A stretch of 64,000 bases of DNA from DATKFM01 sp963851215 (GTDB lineage: Bacteria; Pseudomonadota; Alphaproteobacteria; Dongiales; Dongiaceae): the NCBI GenBank assembly GCA_963851215.1, contig CAWKOG010000019.1, forward strand, positions 1 to 64,000, in the 5' to 3' direction. Position numbers and translations under genes: made by a program. Positions 10,030-19,023 of this stretch are shown one piece after another. How positions within the stretch are numbered: position 1 is the first letter of the stretch; each line of letters starts with the position of its first letter. Below the pieces are notes generated by a model, which was not told where the DNA came from, did no database searches, and was given only the letters and a program-made list of their open reading frames with translations.

Positions 10030-11185
10030 TCAGGCAAGATGGGCTTTCGCCAGGTAGTCGATCGACTGCATTTCGATCAGCCGCGAGGCCGTGCGCTTGA
10101 AGTCCCGCGCGCCATCTCCGGCCTCATAGAGACGCTCCGGACTCGCGGCGGCACTCATCAGCAGATTCACTTTATGCTCGTACAAGGCGTCGATGAGAAT
10201 CATAAATCGACGCGCTTCGTTTCGCTGATCTGCCGACATTTTCGGCACGTCGTCGATGATGACGGTGTGAAAGTGGCGCGCGATCTCCAGATAGTCGGCA
10301 GCGCCAAGAGGCTGCTCGCAAAGCTCCGCGTAGCTCATGCGCGCAACTCCGTTTGCGGTGCGCGGCACCGTGAGGCGGCGTCCTTGCACGATCATCGTCG
10401 CCGCTGTCGCAGTTGCGCCGTCAGTCATGCGCTCGAACGCTTGATCGAGGGCCGCCGAAGCCCGCGCACCGAGCGGATGATGATAAACGGAGAGGTCCTT
10501 GAGTCGCTTCAATCGATAGTCGACGGCGCCATCCAACTCCAGGATGTCCATGCGCGCTTTCAACAGATCGATGAACGGCAAGAACCGATCGCGCTGCAGA
10601 CCGCCGGCATAGAGGTCGTCAGGCGCGAGGTTCGACGTGGCGACGACGACGATGCCGAGATCGAACAGCGCTTCGAACAGGCGGCCCAGCAGCATCGCAT
10701 CGGCGATGTTGGAGACATGGAACTCGTCGAAGCAGAGCAGCCAGGCCGAATTCGCCGATCTCCCGGGCCAGCGGCGGAATCGGATCGCCATCGGCCTCGC
10801 CCGCTTGGCGGCGGCGATGCAGGGAGTCATGCACTTCCAGCATGAAGGCGTGGAAATGCACGCGGCGCTTTTTCGCCACAGGGGCTGCCAGAAAGAACAG
10901 ATCCATCAGCATCGACTTGCCGCGGCCGACGCCGCCGAAGATGTACAGGCCCTGGGGCGGATCGGCCTTGCGGCGGCCCAGCCCGAGCCGCTCGCGCCAG
11001 CCGGCACTGCCGGAGGCAGGCTCATAGTTGCGAATCGCGTTGTGCAGGCTCTGCAGCTTTTCCGCCGCCAGCTCCTGCGCCGGATCGGGCTGCAGATGGC
11101 CGGCATGGCGGCGGGCGCGATAGAGCGGCAGCGGACCCGCCGCTGCATCGGCCGTTGGCGCCGGCGGCTGTATCGATGCTGCCAT
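10030..11185 (-). CDS. zapE: ZapE/AFG1-type cell-division ATPase, one frameshift
   Basis: AFG1-like P-loop ATPase; in E. coli ZapE acts at the constriction ring. Walker A is GGVGRGKSMLMD, followed by the family's HFHAFML segment and Walker B LLCFDEFHV. The frame breaks at about 10750 between LAREIGE and SAWLLCFDEF; removing one T rejoins them and gives about 384 residues, the normal size. The ATG at 11185 was chosen because homology to the family begins shortly after it (DPAQELAAEKLQ). It lies 140 bp downstream of the lipoprotein gene and 145 bp upstream of mdh, the usual zapE-mdh order in alphaproteobacteria. Confidence 0.92.
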
Positions 11186-11325
11186 GGTTAGATTCCCGCG
11201 CGGGCGCGGGCGATGGGATCGGGAAGAGGGTTCAACTTGCGGCACGTGGGGTGGAGAATTTGCCGGGAACCGGCGGCGCGCATTGTCCCGCACGCCGCCG
11301 GCACCCAAGGATACTTGGCGACGGC

Positions 11326-12806
11326 CTACTGCGCCGGCATCGCCATGGGATTGAACGGCTTGCCATTGACGGTGACATCGCCGGTATTCGCCAATTCGAT
11401 AGCGAATGAATCCAGCGGCTGGCCTTCGGCGTTCGTGGTGCGGTTGGAAAGCTGACTTCAGCATCTCCAGCGGCGCCGTGGTCGAGGGATCGCCGCCGCT
11501 GAACATCTGCGCCATGCCCAGGATGGTGTCGAAGCCGACGAGATCCAGATTGAGCGAGGCGATCGCGCCCATCATGGCGCTGGCATCCGCCTTCACCGAA
11601 CCGCCCAGATTCAGCTTGATGCCCTGGGAATCGAACTCCCAGCCATTCAGCTTGAAGACGCTGCCGGCCGTCTGCGCGGCCTGCACGATCTGCGTTCCGG
11701 CCTCTCCCGCCGCCTGTTCCATCGCCATCGGATCGTTCTGCGGCGCTGTCAGCATGGTCAGGAAAGCGGTCCACAGCTCGGCGCTGGGGACATCCTCGAT
11801 GGTCACGCCGACGCCGAACTTGGCGGGGATGAACTGGCCGAACATCGCCATTTCCGGCATGGCGGCCGCCGACGGGAGCGGAGATGCCGGTAAAGCGCAT
11901 GTCGATGTCGAACTTGCTCTTGGGCTGATCGAAGCCGAGCCAGCTACCGTCGATGGTGACCTTGTCCATCTTGAAGGCTTCCTGGCCGGCGGTGTCCTTG
12001 AGCACGATGCTGCTCACCTCGGTCTTGCTGACATAGTCCTTGAAGAAGGCCTTCATCTGCTTCAGCGCCTCGAGGGCGGCCGGGTCGACCGGCTTATCCT
12101 CGACCGAGGCCGCCATCACCGCGTTGAACTGGTCCCGGAATTTCACCAGATCGGCCAGGTTCGTGCCCTTGGCATCGCCGGTGCTGGCGATCGTGGCGAT
12201 GGTGGCACTGCCGTCGGGCGTGTCCACCGTGATGTTCTTCAGCGCGAAATTGCCGGTCTGGTCGTAGATGCCAGCGCTCTTCTCGCTGCTGGTCTGTTTC
12301 AGGGTCGCTTCGCCGATCGCGAACTTGACGCCCTGGTCGGCGGCGAGGGTTACATTCTTGTAGACAGCGTCGGAATCGAGGAAGCCGGCAAAGGTCTTCG
12401 ACCAAACGCCGCTGAACTGCTGGGAGCCGATCTCCAACCGCGCCTTGCCCTGACCGTCGGCCAGATTGATGTCGACGCCGCTGGGCAGCATCAGGTTGCT
12501 GATCGAATATTTGTCCTCGTCCTTCGGCTCGACATTGAAGGTGACGTCACCGAACTTCGGTGCGTCCGGCTCGTTCGGCATGATCTTGATGCCGCTGAGC
12601 GTCGCCTTGTAGCTGTCGCCATCGGGCACGACCTCGAGCTTGTCGTAGCCGACGAACTTCAGCGTGTCCCTGCCGAACATGACATTGAAGCCGGCCGTCA
12701 GATCCTGTTTGATCTTTTCCGCCTCGGCCGCCCGGTCTTTGCTCTCGCCGCAACCGGCGACCAGGACAAGAAGCGACAACACCGCTGCATAGCGGATCCA
12801 CCGCAT
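11326..12806 (-). CDS. Large exported lipoprotein, unknown function, two frameshifts
   Basis: A predicted lipoprotein of about 492 residues after correcting two +1 shifts (about 11873 and 11455). The N-terminal signal ends in a lipobox (LVAGC). The rest is soluble, rich in short beta-strand-like segments with many Asp/Gly/Lys, and contains repeated phrases such as NITVDTPDGS and VTIDGSW. I do not recognise a domain; the length and character recall periplasmic DUF945/DUF2125-type proteins, but I cannot confirm that. The ATG at 12806 has AGGAG upstream. The true C-terminus ends ...NGKPFNPMAMPAQ, in a third frame. A perfect TTAA-N7-TTAA site lies about 85 bp upstream. Confidence 0.65.
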
Positions 12807-12886
12807 GGTCAATCTCCTATGGAAATAAATTCGCAGGGCCCCCCAAGGCCCGGTCCTTATGACAGCTTAACATGAAACGTGGCACG

Positions 12887-12901
12887 TTAACTCTTCGTTA
12901 A
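12887..12901. promoter_or_regulatory. CtrA-type box TTAA-N7-TTAA
   Basis: TTAA CTCTTCG TTAA is a perfect full CtrA recognition sequence. It is centred about 88 bp upstream of the lipoprotein ATG (12806) and overlaps the sdhB stop codon. CtrA is the alphaproteobacterial cell-cycle/motility response regulator; whether this genome encodes it is not shown in the window. Confidence 0.45.
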
Positions 12902-13674
12902 CGACGGGCGACCATCAGCTTTTTGATCTCCGCGATCGCTTTCGCCGGATTGAGTCCCTTGGGACAAGTCTTGGTGCAATTCATGATCGTATGGCAGCGA
13001 TAGAGCCGGAACGGATCCTCCAGATCGTCGAGCCGTTCCCCCGTCGCCTCGTCGCGGCTGTCGGCGATCCAGCGATAGGCCTGCAGCAGGATGGCCGGGC
13101 CGAGATAGCGGTCGCCGGTCCACCAATAGCTCGGGCAGCTGGTGGTGCAGCAGAAGCAGAGGATGCATTCCCACAGGCCGTCCAGCTTGGCGCGCTCGTC
13201 GTGCGATTGCAGCCGTTCGCGCCCCGGCGGCGCGGTCGTGGTCTTCAGCCAGGGCTCGATCCCGGCATATTGCGCATAGGCGTGCCGCAGATCCGGCACC
13301 AGGTCCTTGATGACAGGCATATGGGGCAACGGATAGACCTTCACGTCACCCTTCACCTCGTCCACGTACTTGGTGCAGGCGAGGGTATTCGTGCCGTCGA
13401 TATTCATCGCGCAGGAGCCGCAGACGCCTTCGCGGCAGGATCGGCGGAAGGTCAGCGTCGAATCGGTCTCGTTCTTGATCTTGATCAGCGCGTCCAGGAC
13501 CATCGGCCCGCAATCGGCCATGTCGACGGTGTAGGTGTCGATATGGGGATTGGCGCCGTCATCAGGCTGCCAGCGATAGATGCGGAAGGTCTTCGGCTTC
13601 CTGGGCGACGCCGGCGCGGCGTGGCGCTTGCCTTCGGTGATCTTGGAGTTCGCGGGGAGGGTGAATTCGGCCAT
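12898..13674 (-). CDS. sdhB: Succinate dehydrogenase iron-sulfur subunit
   Basis: Iron-sulfur subunit that passes electrons from the SdhA flavin to quinone. 258 residues. All cluster ligands are visible: the [2Fe-2S] set in SCREGVCGSCAMNIDG plus the later Cys, the [4Fe-4S] set in CILCFCCTTSC and the [3Fe-4S] set in NCTKTCPKGLNP. The ATG lies 3 nt after the sdhA stop, so it is coupled to sdhA. Confidence 0.98.
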   Translation of the reverse strand: MAEFTLPANSKITEGKRHAAPASPRKPKTFRIYRWQPDDGANPHIDTYTVDMADCGPMVLDALIKIKNETDSTLTFRRSCREGVCGSCAMNIDGTNTLACTKYVDEVKGDVKVYPLPHMPVIKDLVPDLRHAYAQYAGIEPWLKTTTAPPGRERLQSHDERAKLDGLWECILCFCCTTSCPSYWWTGDRYLGPAILLQAYRWIADSRDEATGERLDDLEDPFRLYRCHTIMNCTKTCPKGLNPAKAIAEIKKLMVARR

Positions 13675-13677
13675 GGC

Positions 13678-15511
13678 TCAGTACACCCGCGCCTTCGGGG
13701 GGAAGGCCTGCACGTCGTTGGTCAGCGGCTGCAGATGCACCGGCCGGTAGTCGATGCGCGGGCGGCCATCCTCGCCGCACCAGGCGATCGTGTGCTTCAG
13801 CCACTTCTCGTCGTCGCGCTTGGGGAAATCCTCGCGCGCATGGGCGCCGCGGCTTTCCTGGCGGTTGGCGGCCGAGTTCCATGGACACCACCGCCTGGCT
13901 CAGCAGATTGTCCAGCTCCAGGGTTTCCACCAGGTCGCTGTTCCAGATCATCGAGCGGTCGCTGACGTGGATGTCGGCGCGGCCGCCCCAGCAGCGGCGC
14001 AGCTTGTCGACGCCTTCGTTCAGCACGTCGCCGGTGCGGAACACGGCGCAGTTCGACTGCATGGCTCTCTGCATCTCCAGCCGCAGCGCCGCCGTGGGCG
14101 TGCCGCCGTCGGCATGGCGGGCGCGGTCCAGCCGCGCCAGCGCGTCATCGCCCGCATCCCTGCCGAGCGCCGGCTGGCTTTCGCCCGGCTTGACCACCTC
14201 CGCACAGCGCAGCGCCGCCGCGCGGCCAAACACCACGAGGTCGAGGAGCGAATTCGAGCCCAAACGATTGGCGCCATGCACGCTGACGCAGGCCGCCTCG
14301 CCGATCGCCATCAGGCCATGGACCACCGCATTGGCGTCGCCATCGCGCAGCGTCACCACCTCGCCGTGATAGTTCGTGGGAATGCCGCCCATGTTGTAGT
14401 GGCAGGTGGGCAGCACGGGGATCGGCTCCCGGGTCACATCGACGCCGGCGAAGATCCGCGCCGTCTCGGAAATGCCCGGCAGCCGTTCATGAAGGATCTT
14501 CGGGTCGAGATGCTCCAGATGCAGATGGATATGATCCTTGGCCGGTCCGACGCCGCGGCCCTCGCGGATCTCGATCGTCATCGCCCGGCTGACCACGTCG
14601 CGGGACGCCAGGTCCTTGGCCGAGGGCGCGTAGCGCTCCATGAAGCGCTCGCCTTCGGAATTGGTCAGATAGCCGCCCTCGCCCCGGGCGCCCTCGGTGA
14701 TCAGGCAGCCGGCGCTGTAGATGCCCGTGGGGTGGAACTGGATGAACTCCATGTCCTGCAGCGGCAGGCCGGCGCGCAGCACCATGGCGTTGCCGTCGCC
14801 GGTGCAGGTATGGGCCGAGGTGCAGGAGAAATACGTCCGGCCATAGCCGCCGGTGGCCAGCACCACCATGCGCGCGCGGAAGCGATGGATCGTGCCGTCA
14901 TCCAGGTTCCAGGCCATGACGCCGCGGCAGATGCCCGCCTCGTCCATGATCAGGTCGAGGGCGAAATACTCGATGAAGAACTCCGCCGAATGCTTCAGTG
15001 CCTGCTGATAGAGCGTGTGCAGGATGGCATGGCCGGTGCGGTCGGCGGCGGCGCAGGTGCGCTGCGCGATTCCTTCGCCGAACTTCGTGGTCATGCCGCC
15101 GAAGGGCCGTTGATAGATCTTGCCGGCATCGGTGCGGCTGAAGGGCACGCCATAATGCTCCAGCTCGATGATGGCGGGGATCGCCTCGCGCACCATGTAC
15201 TCGATGGCGTCCTGGTCGCCGAGCCAGTCCGAGCCCTTCACGGTGTCGTACATGTGCCAGCGCCAATCGTCCTCGCCCATATTGCCCAGCGCGGCGCTGA
15301 TGCCGCCTTGCGCCGCCACCGTGTGGCTGCGGGTCGGGAATACCTTGGTGATGCAGGCGGTCTTCAGGCCCTTCTCGGCCATGCCGAAAGTGGCGCGGAG
15401 CCCGGCGCCGCCGGCGCCCACCACCACCACGTCGTAGGTGTGGTCGACGACCTCATAGGCCTTGCCATTGATCTTCGGGCTGGCGGGTGCTGATCCGTTG
15501 CTGGCAGCCAT
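13678..15511 (-). CDS. sdhA: Succinate dehydrogenase flavoprotein subunit, one frameshift
   Basis: Flavoprotein of complex II; it oxidises succinate to fumarate. FAD-binding VVVGAGGAGLRA and the covalent-FAD His in TRSHTVAAQGG are present, as are the substrate-binding HPTGIY and the active-site region around RGEGGYL. The frame breaks at about 13873: a single extra G separates SMEL from AANRQESRGAHAREDFP, the standard SdhA C-terminal signature, which continues to the stop at 13678. Corrected length is about 610 residues. I chose the ATG at 15511, 7 nt after the sdhD stop, because the preceding in-frame segment overlaps sdhD. Confidence 0.97.
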
Positions 15512-15518
15512 GGTCGCT

Positions 15519-15911
15519 CTACCGGCCGAAGGCAATGACAAGAAGTGCCACGATGGCGGTCAGGGCCAGGACCACGCAGGCGAATTTCATCAGCAGCAAG
15601 GCGGCGATCTTGGCGCCTTCGTGCCGCACATAATCCTCGATGATCACCTGCAGGCCGAGCATGGCGTGATAGAACGTGGCCACCACCAGCAGCACCATGA
15701 TGCCGAACACCACCGGCGAGGCGAGCCAGGTCGACGCGGCGTCATAACCTGCGCCGGTATGGCAGATCAGCGCGGCGACGAACCAGATCGCCAGCGGCAC
15801 CAGCGCCACCGCCGTCAGCCGCTGCATCCACCAGTGATGCACGCCCTCCTTGGCCGAACCGAGGCCACGGACGCGGCCGAGATCGCTGCGGCGGTCGCTG
15901 TCGTTGCTCAC
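15519..15911 (-). CDS. sdhD: Succinate dehydrogenase membrane anchor
   Basis: Small hydrophobic anchor of complex II, about 130 residues with three membrane segments. The WWMQRLTAVALVPLAIWF segment and the haem-ligand region HAMLGLQVIIEDYV are typical. I start it at GTG 15911 because GGGGAG lies 7 nt upstream and the GTGA overlaps the sdhC stop (TGA 15910-15908), giving tight coupling. Confidence 0.93.
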   Translation of the reverse strand: MSNDSDRRSDLGRVRGLGSAKEGVHHWWMQRLTAVALVPLAIWFVAALICHTGAGYDAASTWLASPVVFGIMVLLVVATFYHAMLGLQVIIEDYVRHEGAKIAALLLMKFACVVLALTAIVALLVIAFGR

Positions 15912-16306
15912 GGGATGTCTCCCCACGCGGCATAGCCGGCGATCCAGGTGGCGAGCGTCAACGCCGTGGCGAGGATCACCGCAGTCCAGCCGCTGGCCGC
16001 CACCGTCGGCAGTTCGAAGCCCTTGCCGATGTCCCAGAAGAGATGCCGGATGCCATTGGCCAGGTGATAGAACAGCGCCCAGGTCCAGCCCAGCAGTAGC
16101 AGACGGCCGATGATCGAACCGATCAGGGACTGCGCCGCGTCATAGGTATCCGGTCCGCCGGCGACCGCGACCAGCCAATAGACCAGCAGCAGCGTGCCCA
16201 CCGCGAGCGCCCCGCCGGTGATCCGGTGCAGGATCGACAGGACCGAAGTGATTTGCGGACGGTAGATCTGCAGGTGCGGTGAGAGCGGGCGCTCGCGTGA
16301 TGCCAT
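15908..16306 (-). CDS. sdhC: Succinate dehydrogenase cytochrome b556 subunit
   Basis: Haem-b-binding membrane anchor of complex II, 132 residues from the ATG at 16306. The SdhC signature is clear: SPHLQIYRPQITSVLSILHRITG near the start, three transmembrane segments, and HLANGIRHLFWDIGKGF with the haem histidine. First gene of sdhCDAB. Confidence 0.96.
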   Translation of the reverse strand: MASRERPLSPHLQIYRPQITSVLSILHRITGGALAVGTLLLVYWLVAVAGGPDTYDAAQSLIGSIIGRLLLLGWTWALFYHLANGIRHLFWDIGKGFELPTVAASGWTAVILATALTLATWIAGYAAWGDIP

Positions 16307-16388
16307 GATGCAAACTCTGCGTGCGGTCAGTAGGCGGGCGCCGCGATGACGGGATCCGTCGCCGGTCCGCATTTTGCCTGTCGAACTC

Positions 16389-16417
16389 ATTTAGACGGCG
16401 GGCCGCAGCCAAGTCAA
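16389..16417 (-). promoter_or_regulatory. Possible sdhCDAB promoter
   Basis: TTGACT (16417-16412, 5 of 6 to -35) is followed after exactly 17 nt by CTAAAT (16394-16389, 3 of 6 to -10), about 83 bp upstream of the sdhC ATG. The spacing is ideal but the -10 is poor. Confidence 0.35.
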
Positions 16418-16769
16418 CGCGGATACCGCGGCGCAACATAACCGCATTTTGAGATGTGACTCGCAACGCGCCAGCGGTCTTGCGTCTGGGATTGCAACGG
16501 CTTGGCGCCGTTGACGGAGCATCCGCCGCGAGGCGAGAGGGCGTCGGCCTGTGGATAACTCAGCGGATGAAATGTGCGCTACCGCGCGAATTACACACAG
16601 TTTTTTTGCCGCTGCGGCGAAATTGCCGTTGCGGGCGGACGGGATTTTGTTCCACGTTAAGCATGGTACGCGGAAGTGTCGGGACGTTGGATTTCGGCGG
16701 GATAGCCTTGGTTGGCCCGGGTGCCAGCCGGCCTCTTTCGTGGAAGCGAGGGAAACTGCCGAAGTCAGA
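16418..16769. other. Non-coding stretch with a DnaA box and hairpin
   Basis: No convincing gene. It contains a 7-bp hairpin (CAACGGC 16495-16501 with GCCGTTG 16507-16513), a consensus DnaA box on the minus strand (TGTGGATAA on the plus strand, 16550-16558) and a run of seven T at 16601-16607. Overlapping open frames on both strands here have no recognisable protein character. Confidence 0.5.
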
Positions 16770-17278
16770 TGGACCGACGGGCGGTCCAGGCCTTCACCGG
16801 CCGGGATCGACGGGCGTCGGGGCTTAGGAACGGCGGCTGCGACCCGCAAGGGGAGCGGCGGCAGGACCGAAGCACCGGAGTTCGAAAGCCGGGCTCCTTT
16901 CGCAAGACCAGTCTGAAGGTCGCTTTGCCCGCCACCCTGCGCAGTGCGGCGAAGCGGCAGAGGCAGCGAGACCCGCAAGGGTTTTGCCGCTGAAAGGGGC
17001 GCCTGGGCGCTGTCCGGTTTCGCCGGATGGCCGCCGGGGAACCCGCCGACAGGCAGGTTGAAGGGGGTCAGCGTTCGAAACAGGGTCCGGGCTCCCCGCA
17101 AGGAGAGCCCAAGGCACCTGATGGAAAGAGGGATTCGGCAGAGTCCTGTACAGCTGTCAGGCCGAAACGACCCCGCTGCTTGTTCGTACCGGAGCCGAGC
17201 CGGCTCCTTGAGGCGTCAGGTCGTGCTTCACCCGAGGCACTTAGCGCTGGGCGGCAACGCCCGCGCGCCTGACGTCTC
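16770..17278 (+). ncRNA. Candidate large structured RNA, hairpin-rich
   Basis: About 510 bp without a credible gene but with many strong stem-loops. Examples: TGGACCG/CGGTCCA at 16770-16788; GCGGCA/TGCCGC (16954-16990) enclosing ACCC-GCAA-GGGT; GGGCTC/GAGCCC at 17089-17110, also around a GCAA loop; GGAGCCG/CGGCTCC at 17191-17207. At 17210-17278 an 11-bp closing stem (one G-U) encloses two hairpins: GTGCTTC-ACCC-GAGGCAC and GGGCG-GCAA-CGCCC. Four GCAA (GNRA-type) loops and most wobble pairs favour the plus strand. Two imperfect repeats share ACCCGCAAGGG, GTTCGAAA and CCGGGCTCC. I could not match it to RNase P, tmRNA, 6S or SRP RNA. Strand and ends are uncertain. Confidence 0.35.
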
Positions 17279-17283
17279 ATTCA

Positions 17284-17940
17284 TTACCAGAGCGATTCGC
17301 TCTCCCGCAACAGTATTTTGTGTTTTGTGCCGGGCGGCCCTCCAGATTTTGTGGTGGGTGTCAGTCCCGGCGGTCGCGTTCGACCACGGACACACGCCGG
17401 GCCGTCGTCGGTACCGGCAGCGTGTTCTGCGAGCGGATCGGCCGGCTTTGGCGCCTCCTCCGCAGCGGCAGGCGGAAGCTCGCCGCCGCGCCCCACAAAC
17501 TCCCGCGCCATCGAAAGCACGGCTGCGAGCCCGAAACCCGAGAACACCGTGCCGAGGCCGCCGAGTATCAGCGGCAGCAGCCAGAGCTGAAAGAAACTGT
17601 CGATGCGCGCCGTTTCCGGCCGGGCGGGATCGAACAACACGCGCACCGGCTCGCCGACATCGAAAGCGGCCGGCCGCGAGCCGGTGTCGCCGGTGAACTC
17701 GAACCTGCGGCGATCCTCGGTCTCGAACGCCACCCGGGGGAAGTAGGTGTAATCGCCATCTGAAGAGCTCCAGCGCTCTTCCAACGCGATGACCACGCCA
17801 TCGGCGGCAATGGCCCCGCCGATGAACCGCCAGGTCGTGACAAAGCTGTAAACGGCACCGCCCAGCATTCCGAGCCCGACGAACAGGAAGATCGCGCTGA
17901 AGAGCCAGCTTGGCACGGAAGATTTGCCGGTTTTCGCCAT
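17284..17940 (-). CDS. DUF3592 membrane protein
   Basis: About 218 residues. An N-terminal membrane segment (PSWLFSAIFLFVGLGMLGGAVYSFV) is followed by the DUF3592 core (VVIALEERWSSSDGDYTYFPRVAFETEDRR ... VRVLFDPARPETARIDSF) and a second membrane segment (LPLILGGLGTVFSGFGLAAVL), then a Pro/Ala-rich cytoplasmic tail. Family members are of unknown function. The ATG could be 17940 or 17952; neither has an outstanding Shine-Dalgarno. It converges on the hairpin-rich region, ending 6 bp from it. Confidence 0.75.
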   Translation of the reverse strand: MAKTGKSSVPSWLFSAIFLFVGLGMLGGAVYSFVTTWRFIGGAIAADGVVIALEERWSSSDGDYTYFPRVAFETEDRRRFEFTGDTGSRPAAFDVGEPVRVLFDPARPETARIDSFFQLWLLPLILGGLGTVFSGFGLAAVLSMAREFVGRGGELPPAAAEEAPKPADPLAEHAAGTDDGPACVRGRTRPPGLTPTTKSGGPPGTKHKILLRESESLW

Positions 17941-17964
17941 GATCCCGACCATGCACCCAACGGA

Positions 17965-19023
17965 TTAACGCGGCATGAAAACCCAATAGTCGAGATCGAG
18001 GACAATGGCCGGATGCGGCTTGCCGTCGCCGCCCTTGTCGGGAAAATCGGCGCAAGCATGGTCCTTCGCCGCCACCGTGCGCAGACGGAGCGCGCCGATG
18101 TCGCGGCGGCCGGGCAGTTCCGCCTTCGCCTTCACCTCGCTCCAGGCATAGATCGTGTCGCCGGCGAAGCTGGGGCCGACATGGGCGCCGCTGTTGATGG
18201 CGGCGATACGGAACGCATTGGCAAGGCCGTTGAAGCTGTGCGCCCGCGCGATACTCATGACATGGCCGCCATAGACGATGCGGCGGCCGAAGCGGCCGTC
18301 CTTCTCCACATGCTGGTTGAAATGCACCCGCGCGGTGTTCTGATAGAGCCGTGTCACCGTGACGTGGCAGGATTCTTCGATCGTCATGCCGTCGCGGTGA
18401 TCGATCCGCTCGCCCGCCTGATAGTCGCCCCATCGATGCGGCGACCCTGCGGCGGCGAAGTCATAGCGAGATACGTCGAAGGTCTTGGGAAGAATCAATT
18501 TGTCCGGCGTCACTGCCGCCGGCAGATCGGGAACACTCGCTGCCTCGGCCGGCGCATTCGGATCGCGCTTCCGCACCATCACCCAGCGGGCATAGTCCAG
18601 CACCGTCTCGCCCCGCTGATTGCTGCCGGTGGAGCGCACATAGACCACGCCGGTCTGGTGGTTCGAATTCTCCTTGAGGCCGATCACTGTCGAGCGCGCG
18701 CTGAGGGTATCGCCGGGATAGACCGGCGCGCCGTAGCGGAAATCGGCATAGCCCAGATTGGCGATGGCATTGAGCGAGATGTCAGGCACCGTCTTGCCGA
18801 TGACGATGTGAAAGACCAGGAGATCATCGATCGGCGAGCGCTCATGGCCGAGGGCGCGCGCGAATTCATCGGAGGAATGCAGCGCAAACCGGCTGCCTGT
18901 CAGGCCGATGTACAGAGCGGCGTCGCCTGTCGTCAGCGTGCGCGGCGTGGCGTGCACGATCTCCTGGCCGAGGCGGAAATCCTCAAAGAAATTGCCGGCG
19001 CCCGCCTTGTCCGAACCGGTCAT
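17965..19023 (-). CDS. mch: Mesaconyl-CoA hydratase-like MaoC dehydratase
   Basis: A 352-residue double hotdog-fold MaoC hydratase. The N half (FFEDFRLGQEIVHATPRTLTTGDAALYIGLTG) and C half (HFNQHVEKDGRFGRRIVYGGHVMSIARAHSFNGLANAF) match the mesaconyl-CoA hydratase (beta-methylmalyl-CoA dehydratase) architecture. Its ATG overlaps the stop of the upstream lyase gene (ATGA), so the two are coupled. Together they would convert mesaconyl-CoA through beta-methylmalyl-CoA to glyoxylate and propionyl-CoA in the ethylmalonyl-CoA pathway. The assignment rests on domain architecture and the pairing. Confidence 0.82.
   Translation of the reverse strand: MTGSDKAGAGNFFEDFRLGQEIVHATPRTLTTGDAALYIGLTGSRFALHSSDEFARALGHERSPIDDLLVFHIVIGKTVPDISLNAIANLGYADFRYGAPVYPGDTLSARSTVIGLKENSNHQTGVVYVRSTGSNQRGETVLDYARWVMVRKRDPNAPAEAASVPDLPAAVTPDKLILPKTFDVSRYDFAAAGSPHRWGDYQAGERIDHRDGMTIEESCHVTVTRLYQNTARVHFNQHVEKDGRFGRRIVYGGHVMSIARAHSFNGLANAFRIAAINSGAHVGPSFAGDTIYAWSEVKAKAELPGRRDIGALRLRTVAAKDHACADFPDKGGDGKPHPAIVLDLDYWVFMPR

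Noticed and set aside
16550..16620. Chromosome replication origin
   Set aside because: Only one consensus DnaA box; no box cluster, no AT-rich unwinding stretch beyond one T-run and none of the usual neighbouring genes (hemE, parAB, gidAB, dnaA).
16860..16960. RNase P RNA, suggested by GAAAGCCGGGCTCC
   Set aside because: One fragment resembles the 5' conserved core, but the other universal RNase P blocks (AGGGTGCC.., GGGCAACCC context, GTGCCACAGAAA) are missing on both strands.
16391..17101. A 236-codon frame on the minus strand in the sdhC-upstream region
   Set aside because: Low-complexity Pro/Leu/Arg/Ser composition, no recognised motif, and overlapping equally long frames on the other strand. 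The dense hairpins explain the region better.
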